From contig CAMXUZ010000140.1 of assembly GCA_947251855.1 (NCBI GenBank), positions 1 through 7,304 of the forward strand: a stretch of DNA of 7,304 nt, read 5' to 3'. Shown here one piece after another: positions 1 through 6,519 of the stretch; position 1 is the first letter of the stretch; each line of letters begins with the position of its first letter. This DNA is from an uncultured Ruaniaceae bacterium (GTDB taxonomy: Bacteria; Actinomycetota; Actinomycetes; Actinomycetales; Beutenbergiaceae). The position numbers were made by a program, and so were the translations under genes. Below the pieces are notes generated by a model. It was not told the origin of the DNA. It saw only the letters and a list, made by a program, of their open reading frames with translations, and made no database searches.

Positions 1-775
1 GTTCGGAGAGGAGCTTCCCTGGGGCGCCCACGGTGCGGTGCTCGCGCCGTGGCCGAACCGGATCGATGCGGGCACCTACTCGTGGGAGGGAGAGGAATAC
101 CGCCTCCCTCTCACCGAACCGGAGCGAAACAACGCGATTCACGGGCTCGTGATGACCGAGCCGTGGCAGCCGGCGCAGGTCACGCCCGGGCACGCGGAGT
201 TCACTGTCGATCTCGCCGCAAGTGCGGGCTATCCCTTCCCGTTGCGCCTGTCAGTGGCCTACCTGCTCGATGGAGCCGACCTCACCGTGGATTTCCGCGC
301 GGAGAACCACGGCGGGAGGACCGCGCCGTTCGGGGTCGGGTTCCACCCGTGGCTCGCCGCCGGGCCCGGCGGTCTGGAGGGAGCGACCCTCACGGCGGAT
401 GTGGGCACGTGGTTCCGCTCCGATGCCCGCCTCCTGCCCGTGGCGGAGGAGCAGGTTCCCCGCGAATTCGATTTCCGTGGCGGGAAGCCGCTGGGTGATC
501 TCCGGCACGACGACGCGTTCGGAATGCCACGCTTCGATGAGTCGGGAAGATCCTGGGTGTACCTGCACGGCGACGACGGCGCCACGGTTGCCGCGTGGAT
601 GCGCGAACCGTTGCGCGTGTGGCAGCTGTGCTCCGACCCCTCACCCGCGCCACGGCCGGGTCTCGCGGTGGAACCGATGACCTGCCCGGCGAACGCGTTC
701 AGAACCGGTGACCGCCTCCACGCACTCGCCCCCGGCACCTCGTGGCAGCTGCAATGGGGGCTCACCCTCTCGTGA
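1..775 (+). CDS. Aldose 1-epimerase family protein (galactose mutarotase-like), 5' end cut off by the window
   Basis: The reading frame is open from base 2 to a TGA at 773-775 and shows 257 codons. The family is usually about 300 residues, so roughly 40 N-terminal residues are missing. Enzymes of this family interconvert alpha and beta anomers of aldoses, using a His/Glu acid-base pair in a beta-sandwich fold. The visible signatures are WGAHGAVLAPWPNR at the left edge, NAIHGLV (His codon at 140-142), GVGFHPWL (catalytic-type His at 344-346) and VEPMTCPANAF (catalytic-type Glu at 671-673), all in the expected order. The VEPMTCPANAF form resembles the YihR-like branch of the family, so the true substrate may not be galactose. 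No signal peptide is visible in the part present, which suggests a cytosolic enzyme. The gene converges on the M23 peptidase gene, and a hairpin begins at its stop codon. Family assignment is firm; substrate is unknown. Confidence 0.93.
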   Translation, partial: FGEELPWGAHGAVLAPWPNRIDAGTYSWEGEEYRLPLTEPERNNAIHGLVMTEPWQPAQVTPGHAEFTVDLAASAGYPFPLRLSVAYLLDGADLTVDFRAENHGGRTAPFGVGFHPWLAAGPGGLEGATLTADVGTWFRSDARLLPVAEEQVPREFDFRGGKPLGDLRHDDAFGMPRFDESGRSWVYLHGDDGATVAAWMREPLRVWQLCSDPSPAPRPGLAVEPMTCPANAFRTGDRLHALAPGTSWQLQWGLTLS

Positions 776-813
776 ACGCGCCTCGGCGGTGTGAGTCATT
801 GCCGAGATGCGTT
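775..813. terminator. Long hairpin at the end of the epimerase gene, probable (bidirectional) terminator
   Basis: Arms 775-787 and 801-813 pair over 13 positions with one mismatch (C781/A807) and one G-U pair, around a 13-base loop (788-800). The hairpin starts at the last base of the epimerase stop codon and lies in a convergent gap, which is the classic terminator position. No T-tract follows on either side, which is common for actinobacterial terminators. The pairing is seen directly; the function is inferred. Confidence 0.65.
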
Positions 814-826
814 GGGGTCAGGTAAG

Positions 827-852
827 GCTCTGCGCCTCACTCGCCGCAGCGC
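827..852 (-). terminator. Hairpin just downstream of the M23 peptidase gene, possible terminator
   Basis: Arms 827-834 and 845-852 pair at seven of eight positions (T829/C850 mismatch) around a 10-base loop. Read on the minus strand it begins eight bases after the TAG stop of the peptidase gene (862-860). No clear U-tract follows. It is weaker than the neighbouring 775-813 hairpin, and the two together may insulate the convergent genes. Confidence 0.4.
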
Positions 853-859
853 GAGGAAG

Positions 860-1957
860 CTATTGCTGCAAGCAGTCGCGGGTTTCCTGATCGAGGGGAA
901 CCGCTCCGTTATTCGCTAACCACGCGGCCGGATCGGTCGTGGTGAGGTTGTCATCGAGATGGATCTCAAAGTGCAGGTGCGGACCGGTGGAGTTGCCGTT
1001 CGATCCCACGGCCCCGATGACCTCGCCGGCTTTCACCTGTTGCCCCGGCGTGGTGTACACCCCGTTGCTGTACATGTGCACGTACCAGGAACGGATCGTT
1101 TCGCCGTTGATCTCGTGGCGCACGATGATGAGCATGCTCGAGCGGCCCGCTTTCCCCGGGCCGGTGTACTCCACGACGCCGTCGGCGATCGAATGGATCG
1201 GGGTCCCGGCAGACGCAGCGAAGTCGACCCCGGAGTGAAGGGAGTATCGACCCCACAGCGAGCGGTGCCCGTAACGGGAGGAGATCCGGTAACTGCCGTC
1301 GGTGAGGGGCATGACCACTTCCGGGGCCCGGGAGGCGACCTCAGCAGCGGCGGCGCCGTTGACGCTACCTGCGAGCGCGCTGCACGATCCCGGTTCCCGT
1401 TCGGTATTCCGGCTCGCAGACACCGCGGCGCGCACCCCGACCATCGGGTCCGCGCTGAGCGCGTCGGCCTCGGATTCGGCGGCGACCTCGGGATCAACAT
1501 CCATCAGCACGTCAAGCACGTCGGTCGCGCCGTACTCCACGCCTTCCTCCGCGTTCGCGGCCGACGTCGGTGGACCATTGAGGGGGATCACCGTCGTGGC
1601 TGCGGCGAGGCTCCCTAGGATCGCCATCCGCGGCACGAGCCGGCCTCGCTTGGCTGCGGGTTTCGGCGCCTGGGGGAGATCGTCGACCTGTTCAGGGATG
1701 ATCGGGAAATTCACGGGCTCGGACTCCCCGCGCACAGGCGGGAACGGGATCTGCGGGACCCGGTACTCCTGGCCGAGCTTCGCGTAAGTGCGCTCGGGGA
1801 TACGGGAGGCGAGCTCGGGCGCGGTCGCCTTCGTTCCACGTTCCGGGGTGACGGGCGAGAAGGTGCGTCGTTGACCTCTCCTCGCTCGCTTCTCAGCTTC
1901 CCGGAGAGAGCGGCGGGTTGGGTACGCCTCAGCGGCTGTATATCGCTGAGTGTTCAC
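860..1957 (-). CDS. Membrane-anchored M23 family metallopeptidase (LytM-type peptidoglycan endopeptidase)
   Basis: 365 residues from a GTG at 1957-1955. That start was chosen because GGAGG lies four bases upstream (1966-1962) and the encoded MNTQRYTAAEAYPTRRSLRE-type start looks like a real N-terminus. The frame is open up to an ATG at 2080, but that ATG has no ribosome binding site. Residues 1-107 are polar, basic and Pro-rich. Residues 108-127 form one hydrophobic segment, followed by an A-N-A motif (134-136) that could be a cleavage site. A linker rich in Ala, Glu and Asp leads to the peptidase domain at about 215-345. The zinc-site pattern is complete: H241-x3-D245, H294 in WYVHM, and H327-L-H329. 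M23 enzymes cut peptidoglycan cross-bridges or stem peptides outside the membrane; some members are inactive regulators, but this one keeps all key residues. Only two cysteines are present (C192 and C362), both on the external side. It lies 166 bases downstream of the cation-transporter pair in the same direction and probably has its own promoter. Confidence 0.93.
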   Translation of the reverse strand: MNTQRYTAAEAYPTRRSLREAEKRARRGQRRTFSPVTPERGTKATAPELASRIPERTYAKLGQEYRVPQIPFPPVRGESEPVNFPIIPEQVDDLPQAPKPAAKRGRLVPRMAILGSLAAATTVIPLNGPPTSAANAEEGVEYGATDVLDVLMDVDPEVAAESEADALSADPMVGVRAAVSASRNTEREPGSCSALAGSVNGAAAAEVASRAPEVVMPLTDGSYRISSRYGHRSLWGRYSLHSGVDFAASAGTPIHSIADGVVEYTGPGKAGRSSMLIIVRHEINGETIRSWYVHMYSNGVYTTPGQQVKAGEVIGAVGSNGNSTGPHLHFEIHLDDNLTTTDPAAWLANNGAVPLDQETRDCLQQ

Positions 1958-1961
1958 ACGG

Positions 1962-1966
1962 CCTCC
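1962..1966 (-). promoter_or_regulatory. Ribosome binding site that fixes the GTG start of the M23 gene
   Basis: On the minus strand GGAGG is followed by four bases and then the GTG at 1957-1955. No comparable purine-rich site precedes the in-frame ATG at 2080, so this motif decides the start. Confidence 0.75.
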
Positions 1967-1983
1967 GGCACAGCTACCTAGGG

Positions 1984-1992
1984 AAAATAACA
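1984..1992 (-). promoter_or_regulatory. Candidate extended -10 promoter element for the M23 gene
   Basis: Read on the minus strand, TGTTATTTT fits the extended -10 pattern TGn-TAnnnT. It would start transcription near 1977, giving a leader of about 20 bases that still holds the GGAGG site. I see no good -35 hexamer at 16-18 bases, which is tolerable for an extended -10. This rests on motif match and position only. Confidence 0.35.
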
Positions 1993-2071
1993 GGGGCTTG
2001 ACGCAGATTTTCTTCGTGTGGGAAAACCTGCCTGTAGAACCATAACGCTTTTCTTCCGTCCCCGCCGACAG

Positions 2072-2086
2072 GTTGTGCATAACAAC
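2072..2086. repeat. 15-bp palindrome upstream of the M23 gene, contains a DnaA-box-like 9-mer
   Basis: GTTGT and ACAAC flank a five-base centre as a perfect inverted repeat. Its minus strand includes TTATGCACA (2082-2074), which fits the DnaA-box consensus TTATNCACA. It lies about 38 bases past the stop of the CNNM/CBS gene at 2124 and about 95 bases upstream of the putative M23 transcription start. It could be a regulator site, a weak hairpin or chance. Confidence 0.3.
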
Positions 2087-2123
2087 ACAGAATTGTTCAT
2101 CCTGTTCACATCTGGCCCCGCAG

Positions 2124-3173
2124 CTACCGGCCCCAGCGTTGCGTGGAATCTCGCACTTCGCCGACGAGTTCTTCCAGGATGTCTTCCAAGAAGATCACGC
2201 CGAGCGGCTCTTGCCCCTCGGGTCCGGAAACCAGCGCCAGGTGGGCGCCGGAGTGTTGCATCAACGTGAGGACATCCTCAATGTCATCGGTACTGCGGGC
2301 GTTGGTCAGGGCCCGGACCCGCCAGGAGGGAACGGGTTCCTCCCGTTCCTCCGCCGTCTTGGCGTACAACGTGTCCTTGACATGGAGATAACCGATGATC
2401 TCCTGCGCATCGTTATGCACCGGGAAGCGCGAAAAGCCGGTCCGCGCGACCGCAGCCTCGACTTCGGCGATATTCACCCCGCTGGGAAGGGAGACGACCC
2501 CATCGAGAGGCACCATCACTTCCCCCGCGTGAGAGCCGGAGAATTCCAGCGCGCCCGACAGGAGGCCCACCTCATCCTCCAAGATCCCCTCCGCCTGGGA
2601 ACGAGCGACGATCGAGGCTACCTCCTCCGCAGTGAAGGTGGCGCTCACCTCACTCTTGGGCTCCACGCCGAACATCCGCAGCACGCCGTTGGCGATCGAA
2701 TTCAGCACGCTGATGATGGGTTTGATGACGTGCGCGATCCACACCAGCGGCGGCGCGAACCACAGCGCCGCCCGCTCGGGGCCCGCCACGGCAAGGTTCT
2801 TGGGGACCATTTCGCCGAGCACCACGTGCAGGTAGATGACGATCGCGAGCGCAGCGAGGAAACCGATCACGTGGGAGGTCTGGGCGGGCAGTCCGAGGCG
2901 CACCAACGGCGCCTCCACCAACCCCGCGAGCGCGGGCTCGGCCACGGCCCCCAACCCGGTCGAACACACGGTGATGCCGAGCTGGGCTGCGGCGAGCATG
3001 AGCGAGACGTGTTCGACGGCGTACATCGTCGTCTTGGAACCTCGCACCCCCTCCTCGACGAGGGGTTCGAGCTGCGCCCGCCGCACGGACATGATCGCGA
3101 ACTCCGCACCGACGAAGAACGCATTGGCGAGGAGAAGCACCGCGGCGAGCAGGAGCGCCGTCGTTACGCTCAT
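2124..3173 (-). CDS. CNNM (DUF21)/CBS-domain membrane protein without CorC_HlyC domain
   Basis: 349 residues, ATG at 3173-3171, with GGAGG seven bases upstream (3185-3181) inside the preceding gene. Residues about 1-175 are the CNNM/DUF21 membrane domain, with hydrophobic stretches near 4-27, 55-75 and 98-122 and the family motifs FVGAEFAIMSVRR (20-32), AAAQLGITV (61-69) and GEMVPKNLAVA (120-130). A CBS pair follows: the first repeat around 217-270 with GFSRFPVHN (246-254), the second around 285-340 ending GVIFLEDILEELVGEV (325-340). The protein stops nine residues later, so the C-terminal CorC_HlyC domain of its neighbour is absent. Relatives such as CorC and MpfA are linked to Mg2+/Co2+ efflux; the 'hemolysin' label is historical. 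The start overlaps the upstream gene's stop (ATGA, 3173-3170), so the two are almost certainly cotranscribed and translationally coupled, and may form a heteromer. The same long/short arrangement recalls the mycobacterial Rv1842c-Rv1841c pair (from memory). Confidence 0.92.
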   Translation of the reverse strand: MSVTTALLLAAVLLLANAFFVGAEFAIMSVRRAQLEPLVEEGVRGSKTTMYAVEHVSLMLAAAQLGITVCSTGLGAVAEPALAGLVEAPLVRLGLPAQTSHVIGFLAALAIVIYLHVVLGEMVPKNLAVAGPERAALWFAPPLVWIAHVIKPIISVLNSIANGVLRMFGVEPKSEVSATFTAEEVASIVARSQAEGILEDEVGLLSGALEFSGSHAGEVMVPLDGVVSLPSGVNIAEVEAAVARTGFSRFPVHNDAQEIIGYLHVKDTLYAKTAEEREEPVPSWRVRALTNARSTDDIEDVLTLMQHSGAHLALVSGPEGQEPLGVIFLEDILEELVGEVRDSTQRWGR

Positions 3174-4486
3174 TCGCTGTCCTCCCCTCGCACCCGCACT
3201 TGTTCGATCCGGCGCCCGGATAGCCGTTCCACGGTGAGGGTGACTCCGGGGAATTCGACGTTCTCACCGACGGTGGGCAAGCGGCCGAGTTCGTTCAAGA
3301 TCAGCCCGCCGATGGTTTCATAGGAGGCGTCGTTCGGAACGCTGATCTGGGTGTAGGTCTCCAGTTCGTCGGGGCGCAGCGTGCCCGGGATCAGCCAGGT
3401 TCCCGGCCCGACCGCGCGAACGGCGAGCCGGAGCCGGTCGTGCTCGTCCGCGACCTCCCCGACGATCTCCTCGACGACGTCTTCGAGGGTGACGATTCCG
3501 GAAGTGCCGCCGTACTCATCGACGACGACGGCCATCTGGGCGCCCAGGTTTCGCAGTTCCAGCAGCAAGGGCGCAAGATTCATCGTCTCCGGGACGCTGG
3601 AGATGGGTTCCATCACCGCACCGGCGGGCACGTCTCCGCGCTTCTCGTAGGGAACGGCGATCGCCCGGCGCAGCGTCGCGACCCCAGCGATCTCATCGGA
3701 GGTCTCCCCGATGAGCGGGAATCGGGAGAAACCCGTGGCGTATGCCTTCTCGAGCAGATCGGCGACCGTGTCATCCTTCCGCAGGGTCTCGAGGCGGAGC
3801 CGGTCGGTCATCACATCGACCGCGCTGAGTTCATTCATCGCGATCGAACGGGTGAGCAGGGTCGCCGTGCCGACATCGAGGGTTCCCGCCTGCGCCGAGT
3901 GGCGTACCAACGAGGCCAACTCCGGGGCGGACCGCGCTCCGGACAGTTCCTCCTTCGGTTCGATCCCGAACCGGTGCAAGATCGCGTTCGCGGATGCGTT
4001 GAGCATGACGATCAGGGGCCGGAACAGCGCAGTGAATCCCCGCTGAACCGGCGAGACGAGCATCGCTACTCGCACGGGATCGGCGATCGCCCAGTTCTTG
4101 GGAATGAGTTCACCCACGAGCATGGAGAACGCGTTGACGATGATGAGGGAGAGGGTGACGGCGATGACCGCCGCCACCGCCGCCGCGAGCTCGGTGTGGG
4201 CGAACGCGGCCCCGATGAGGTTCGCGATCGCCGCTTGCATCGTGTAGCCGAGCAGCACGGTGGTGAGGGTGATCCCCACCTGCGCCCCGGAGAGCTCCGT
4301 GGAAAGGTGCCGCAGCGCCTTGGACACGCGCCCGGCTTTACGGGCCGTCGCCGGATCGGGGTCGGTCGCGAGCCGATCGATGACCGCGGGGTCCAAGGCA
4401 ACGAGGGCGAACTCGGCCGCAACGAAGACGAAGGTGCCGAGCGTGAGTACGACACCTATACCGACAAATATCCAGTCGAGGATCAT
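3170..4486 (-). CDS. CNNM (DUF21)/CBS/CorC_HlyC membrane protein, putative divalent cation (Mg2+/Co2+) transporter
   Basis: 438 residues, ATG at 4486-4484, with GAGG seven bases upstream. Domain order is complete for the family. The CNNM/DUF21 membrane domain spans about 1-180, with hydrophobic stretches near 5-30, 67-95 and 99-124 and the motifs VAAEFALVAL (22-31), SGAQVGITLTTVLLGY (66-81) and GELIPKNWAI (125-134). The CBS pair covers about 222-282 (VMTDR at 225-229, GFSRFPLIG at 252-260) and 287-345 (VDEYGGTSGIVTLEDVVEEI at 322-341). A CorC_HlyC domain follows at about 355-434. In characterised relatives the CBS pair binds ATP-Mg2+ and gates cation export; that activity is inferred here. 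It is the first gene of a two-gene minus-strand operon and is divergent from the two-component system across a 119-bp gap that holds a 26-bp dyad, so the operon may be controlled there. No key motif is missing. Confidence 0.93.
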   Translation of the reverse strand: MILDWIFVGIGVVLTLGTFVFVAAEFALVALDPAVIDRLATDPDPATARKAGRVSKALRHLSTELSGAQVGITLTTVLLGYTMQAAIANLIGAAFAHTELAAAVAAVIAVTLSLIIVNAFSMLVGELIPKNWAIADPVRVAMLVSPVQRGFTALFRPLIVMLNASANAILHRFGIEPKEELSGARSAPELASLVRHSAQAGTLDVGTATLLTRSIAMNELSAVDVMTDRLRLETLRKDDTVADLLEKAYATGFSRFPLIGETSDEIAGVATLRRAIAVPYEKRGDVPAGAVMEPISSVPETMNLAPLLLELRNLGAQMAVVVDEYGGTSGIVTLEDVVEEIVGEVADEHDRLRLAVRAVGPGTWLIPGTLRPDELETYTQISVPNDASYETIGGLILNELGRLPTVGENVEFPGVTLTVERLSGRRIEQVRVRGEDSE

Positions 4487-4502
4487 GCCACTGCCTCAAC
4501 TG

Positions 4503-4528
4503 GGCCACTATGACCAGACATTGTGGCC
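4503..4528. promoter_or_regulatory. 26-bp imperfect dyad in the divergent promoter region, candidate operator or leader hairpin
   Basis: Arms 4503-4512 and 4519-4528 (GGCCACTATG and CATTGTGGCC) are inverted repeats matching at nine of ten positions, with a six-base spacer. The dyad lies 17 bases upstream of the CNNM operon start codon and just downstream of a -10-like TAGAGT on the minus strand, so it would cover the transcription start. That is typical of a repressor operator. It could instead form a hairpin in the 5' leader of the operon mRNA. The regulator is unknown. Confidence 0.5.
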
Positions 4529-4531
4529 AAT

Positions 4532-4537
4532 ACTCTA
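4532..4537 (-). promoter_or_regulatory. Candidate -10 element for the CNNM/CBS operon
   Basis: TAGAGT on the minus strand fits TAnnnT and would start transcription near 4525, about 40 bases before the ATG. The hexamer 17 bases upstream (TGTAAT) is a poor -35. The overlapping plus-strand TACTCT (4531-4536) also fits TAnnnT and could serve the two-component genes. Weak evidence. Confidence 0.28.
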
Positions 4538-4605
4538 GCCGCACCCCCCGACTCATTACACCCGGCTTCCCCCGCTTGTCTTGAGGTTTGTGCCACAGTA
4601 AACAC

Positions 4606-5316
4606 ATGGCAGGAAATCACGACGCGCCCGTTGTGCTCATAATTGAGGACGAACCGGACATCGCGAACCAGATCGCTCGCCGTCTCCAAGCGGAAGGCTG
4701 GGTCCCCCACGTCGCCGTTGACGGCCACAGCGGGGTCGCTTCGGCGAACCAACTGCGGCCTGATCTCGTGGTGCTGGACGTCATGCTCCCGGGCATCGAT
4801 GGGTTGGAAGTGTGCCGCCGGATCCAGGCGGACCTTGCGCTCCCGCCGCCGGTGCTCATGCTCACCGCCCGCGATGACGAGATGGACATGCTCATCGGGC
4901 TGGGGGTGGGCGCGGATGATTACATGACGAAGCCATTCTCGATGCGGGAACTGGTGGCGCGACTCAAGGTGCTCCTTCGGCGCGTGGAACGCGCTTCGGC
5001 GGCCGCCTCGGTCGCGAGCGGGGAGCCACCGATCACGCTCGGGGACCTCTCGATCGACCGCGGGGCGCGGCGCGTGTTCCGCGGGGAGGAGGAAGCCCAC
5101 CTCACCCCCACGGAGTTCGACCTGCTCGTGTGCCTTGCGCAGAGCCCACGCACCGTGCTCTCCCGGGAGCGGCTGCTCGCGGAGGTGTGGGACTGGGCCG
5201 ATGCCTCGGGCACGCGCACCGTGGACTCCCACATCAAAGCGTTGCGGCGCAAACTCGGCTCCGACCTCATCCGCACGGTGCACGGGGTCGGCTACGCGCT
5301 CGAACCCGCCTCCTGA
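4606..5316 (+). CDS. OmpR/PhoB-family response regulator
   Basis: 236 residues from the ATG at 4606. The frame also opens at a TTG at 4588, but that adds only six residues (MCHSKH), and the only GAGG (4583-4586) lies one base before the TTG and 19 before the ATG, so the start is not certain. The receiver domain spans about 9-125 with every key residue: acidic pocket E14/D15, phosphoacceptor D58 in VVLDVMLPG, T87 in MLTARD, and K109 in MTKPF. The winged-helix DNA-binding domain spans about 140-233, with TPTEFDLL (167-174), a recognition helix in GTRTVDSHIKALRRKLG (202-218) and the wing RTVHGVGY (223-230). It is a cytosolic, phosphorylation-dependent transcription factor. The cognate kinase gene follows after nine bases. 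The genes next door (cation transport, M23 peptidase, kgd) do not settle its regulon; the dyad at 4503-4528 is an obvious candidate target. I do not recognise a specific named system. Confidence 0.95.
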   Translation: MAGNHDAPVVLIIEDEPDIANQIARRLQAEGWVPHVAVDGHSGVASANQLRPDLVVLDVMLPGIDGLEVCRRIQADLALPPPVLMLTARDDEMDMLIGLGVGADDYMTKPFSMRELVARLKVLLRRVERASAAASVASGEPPITLGDLSIDRGARRVFRGEEEAHLTPTEFDLLVCLAQSPRTVLSRERLLAEVWDWADASGTRTVDSHIKALRRKLGSDLIRTVHGVGYALEPAS

Positions 5317-5325
5317 GTTCGCCCC

Positions 5326-6414
5326 ATGAACCCCACCCCTGCACCCAAACGGCACTCGAGCGGGTCGTTCTGGTCCCGCGCCCGGGACCGGGATCTACGG
5401 CCGCTGGACCCGGTGCGTTCGATCAAAGCCAAGCTCGGGTACATCATCGTGGCCACGGTGGTGATCTATATGATCGTCACGTGGGCGGGACTGCGGTTCG
5501 GGTTCGGGGTGCTGCGTACGTTCCCGGTTGCATTCATCGCCTCCCTCCTCGTTACCCAGATCCTCGCTCGGGGCATGACTCGGCCGCTGCGGGAGATGAC
5601 AGCGGCCGCCGGTCGGATGGCCCAGGGCGACTACTCCACCCGGGTGACGACGAACTCTCAGGACGAGGTGGGAGAGCTCGCCGCGGCGTTTAACTCGATG
5701 GCTGCCGATCTCGATTCCCTCGATGCTCAACGCCGGGAGATGGACGCGAACGTCTCCCACGAGCTGCGCACCCCGGTCGCCGCGTTGCGGGCGCAGATGG
5801 AGAACCTCGCCGATGGGGTCATCGAACCGGATCCCGCGGCGCTGGAGGCTGCCCTCGCCCAAACCGAACGGCTCTCCCGGCTCGTGTCCTACCTCCTCGA
5901 CCTGTCCAGGTTGGAAGCGGGTGCCGCGGACCTGTCGTTGGAGGAGATCCCACTGCGCCCCTTCCTGAAGGACGTCATCAACGACGCCCGGCACACGAGC
6001 GCGAAGGCGCTCACGTGGCGAGTGGAATCCCACCCCGCAGACCTCACCATCACCGCCGATGAGGCCCGGCTGCGCCAGGTGCTCGCGAACCTGCTGGAGA
6101 ACGCGGTACGGCACTCGCCCACCGACGGCGTCGTGACGATCTCTGCCAGGCGGGCGGGCGAGCGCATCTTCATCGACGTGCACGATGAGGGCGGGGGGAT
6201 CCCCAAGGAGGATCGGCGACGAATTTTTGAACGATTCGAACGGGGCAACTCCCCCACCCACGCCGGCCAGCCCACGACGGGCGGGACCGGGCTGGGGCTC
6301 GCGATCGCGCGCTGGGCGGTGGGCTTGCACGGAGGCGAGATCGCCGTCGTCGACCCTCCGGGAAATATCGGCGCGCTCATTCGGGTCTCCCTGCCCGTCT
6401 CCCCCACCGCCTAG
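5326..6414 (+). CDS. Sensor histidine kinase (HAMP, HisKA, HATPase_c) with a very short external loop
   Basis: 362 residues, ATG at 5326, nine bases after the response regulator's TGA. There is no clear ribosome binding site, so translation is probably coupled. Residues 1-35 are basic and cytosolic. Two hydrophobic segments (about 38-56 and 65-80) are joined by only about eight residues (LRFGFGVL), leaving no room for an extracytoplasmic sensor domain. A HAMP linker spans about 80-132. The HisKA dimerisation domain has the H-box ANVSHELRTPVAAL with phospho-accepting H145. The HATPase_c domain spans about 240-358 with N-box NLLENAVRHS (N259), G1 DEGGGIP (287-293), F-box FERFERG (301-307) and G2 GGTGLGLAI (319-327). 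All catalytic motifs are intact, so it should autophosphorylate and phosphorylate D58 of its partner. The architecture resembles intramembrane-sensing kinases, which detect signals in or at the membrane or through a partner protein. Signal unknown. Confidence 0.95.
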   Translation: MNPTPAPKRHSSGSFWSRARDRDLRPLDPVRSIKAKLGYIIVATVVIYMIVTWAGLRFGFGVLRTFPVAFIASLLVTQILARGMTRPLREMTAAAGRMAQGDYSTRVTTNSQDEVGELAAAFNSMAADLDSLDAQRREMDANVSHELRTPVAALRAQMENLADGVIEPDPAALEAALAQTERLSRLVSYLLDLSRLEAGAADLSLEEIPLRPFLKDVINDARHTSAKALTWRVESHPADLTITADEARLRQVLANLLENAVRHSPTDGVVTISARRAGERIFIDVHDEGGGIPKEDRRRIFERFERGNSPTHAGQPTTGGTGLGLAIARWAVGLHGGEIAVVDPPGNIGALIRVSLPVSPTA

Positions 6415-6486
6415 CGACGCCGACGGCGGCAATTGCGTTCGCGTTCGCACCGCCGGCTACGGCTCCCTCGACAAGGTCGCCGGCTC

Positions 6487-6519
6487 CTCGGGAAGGAATC
6501 GTCACCGCAGATTCCCGAG
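6487..6519. repeat. Perfect 8-bp-arm inverted repeat downstream of the kinase gene, possible terminator or operator
   Basis: CTCGGGAA (6487-6494) and TTCCCGAG (6512-6519) are exact reverse complements around a 17-base loop. A competing inner stem (GGAATC 6495-6500 with GATTCC 6510-6515) overlaps the right arm, so two alternative folds exist. It lies 73 bases after the kinase stop codon. No T-tract follows. It could end the two-component transcript. Confidence 0.4.

Noticed and set aside
1958..2080. In-frame N-terminal extension of the M23 peptidase to an ATG at 2080
   Set aside because: The extra 41 residues have no ribosome binding site and would span the candidate -10. The GTG at 1957 has GGAGG four bases upstream and a more natural N-terminus.
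1958..2123. c-di-AMP (ydaO-type) riboswitch ahead of the cell-wall hydrolase
   Set aside because: Such riboswitches often precede actinobacterial hydrolases, but I could not find their conserved segments. The putative transcription start also leaves only about a 20-base leader.
2073..3323. Long plus-strand open frames opposite the CNNM/CBS genes (also 3440-4513)
   Set aside because: They are antisense shadows of strongly supported genes. Their products are rich in Arg, Gly, His and Asp, as expected from reverse-reading GC-rich codons, and show no domain.
4589..4597. TGTGCCACA palindrome just before the response regulator start
   Set aside because: Only four-base arms around one base, with no second copy nearby. 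It is too short to separate from chance.
4483..5355. 290-codon minus-strand frame opposite the response regulator
   Set aside because: It is antisense to a gene with every receiver and winged-helix motif, and its product has no recognisable motif.
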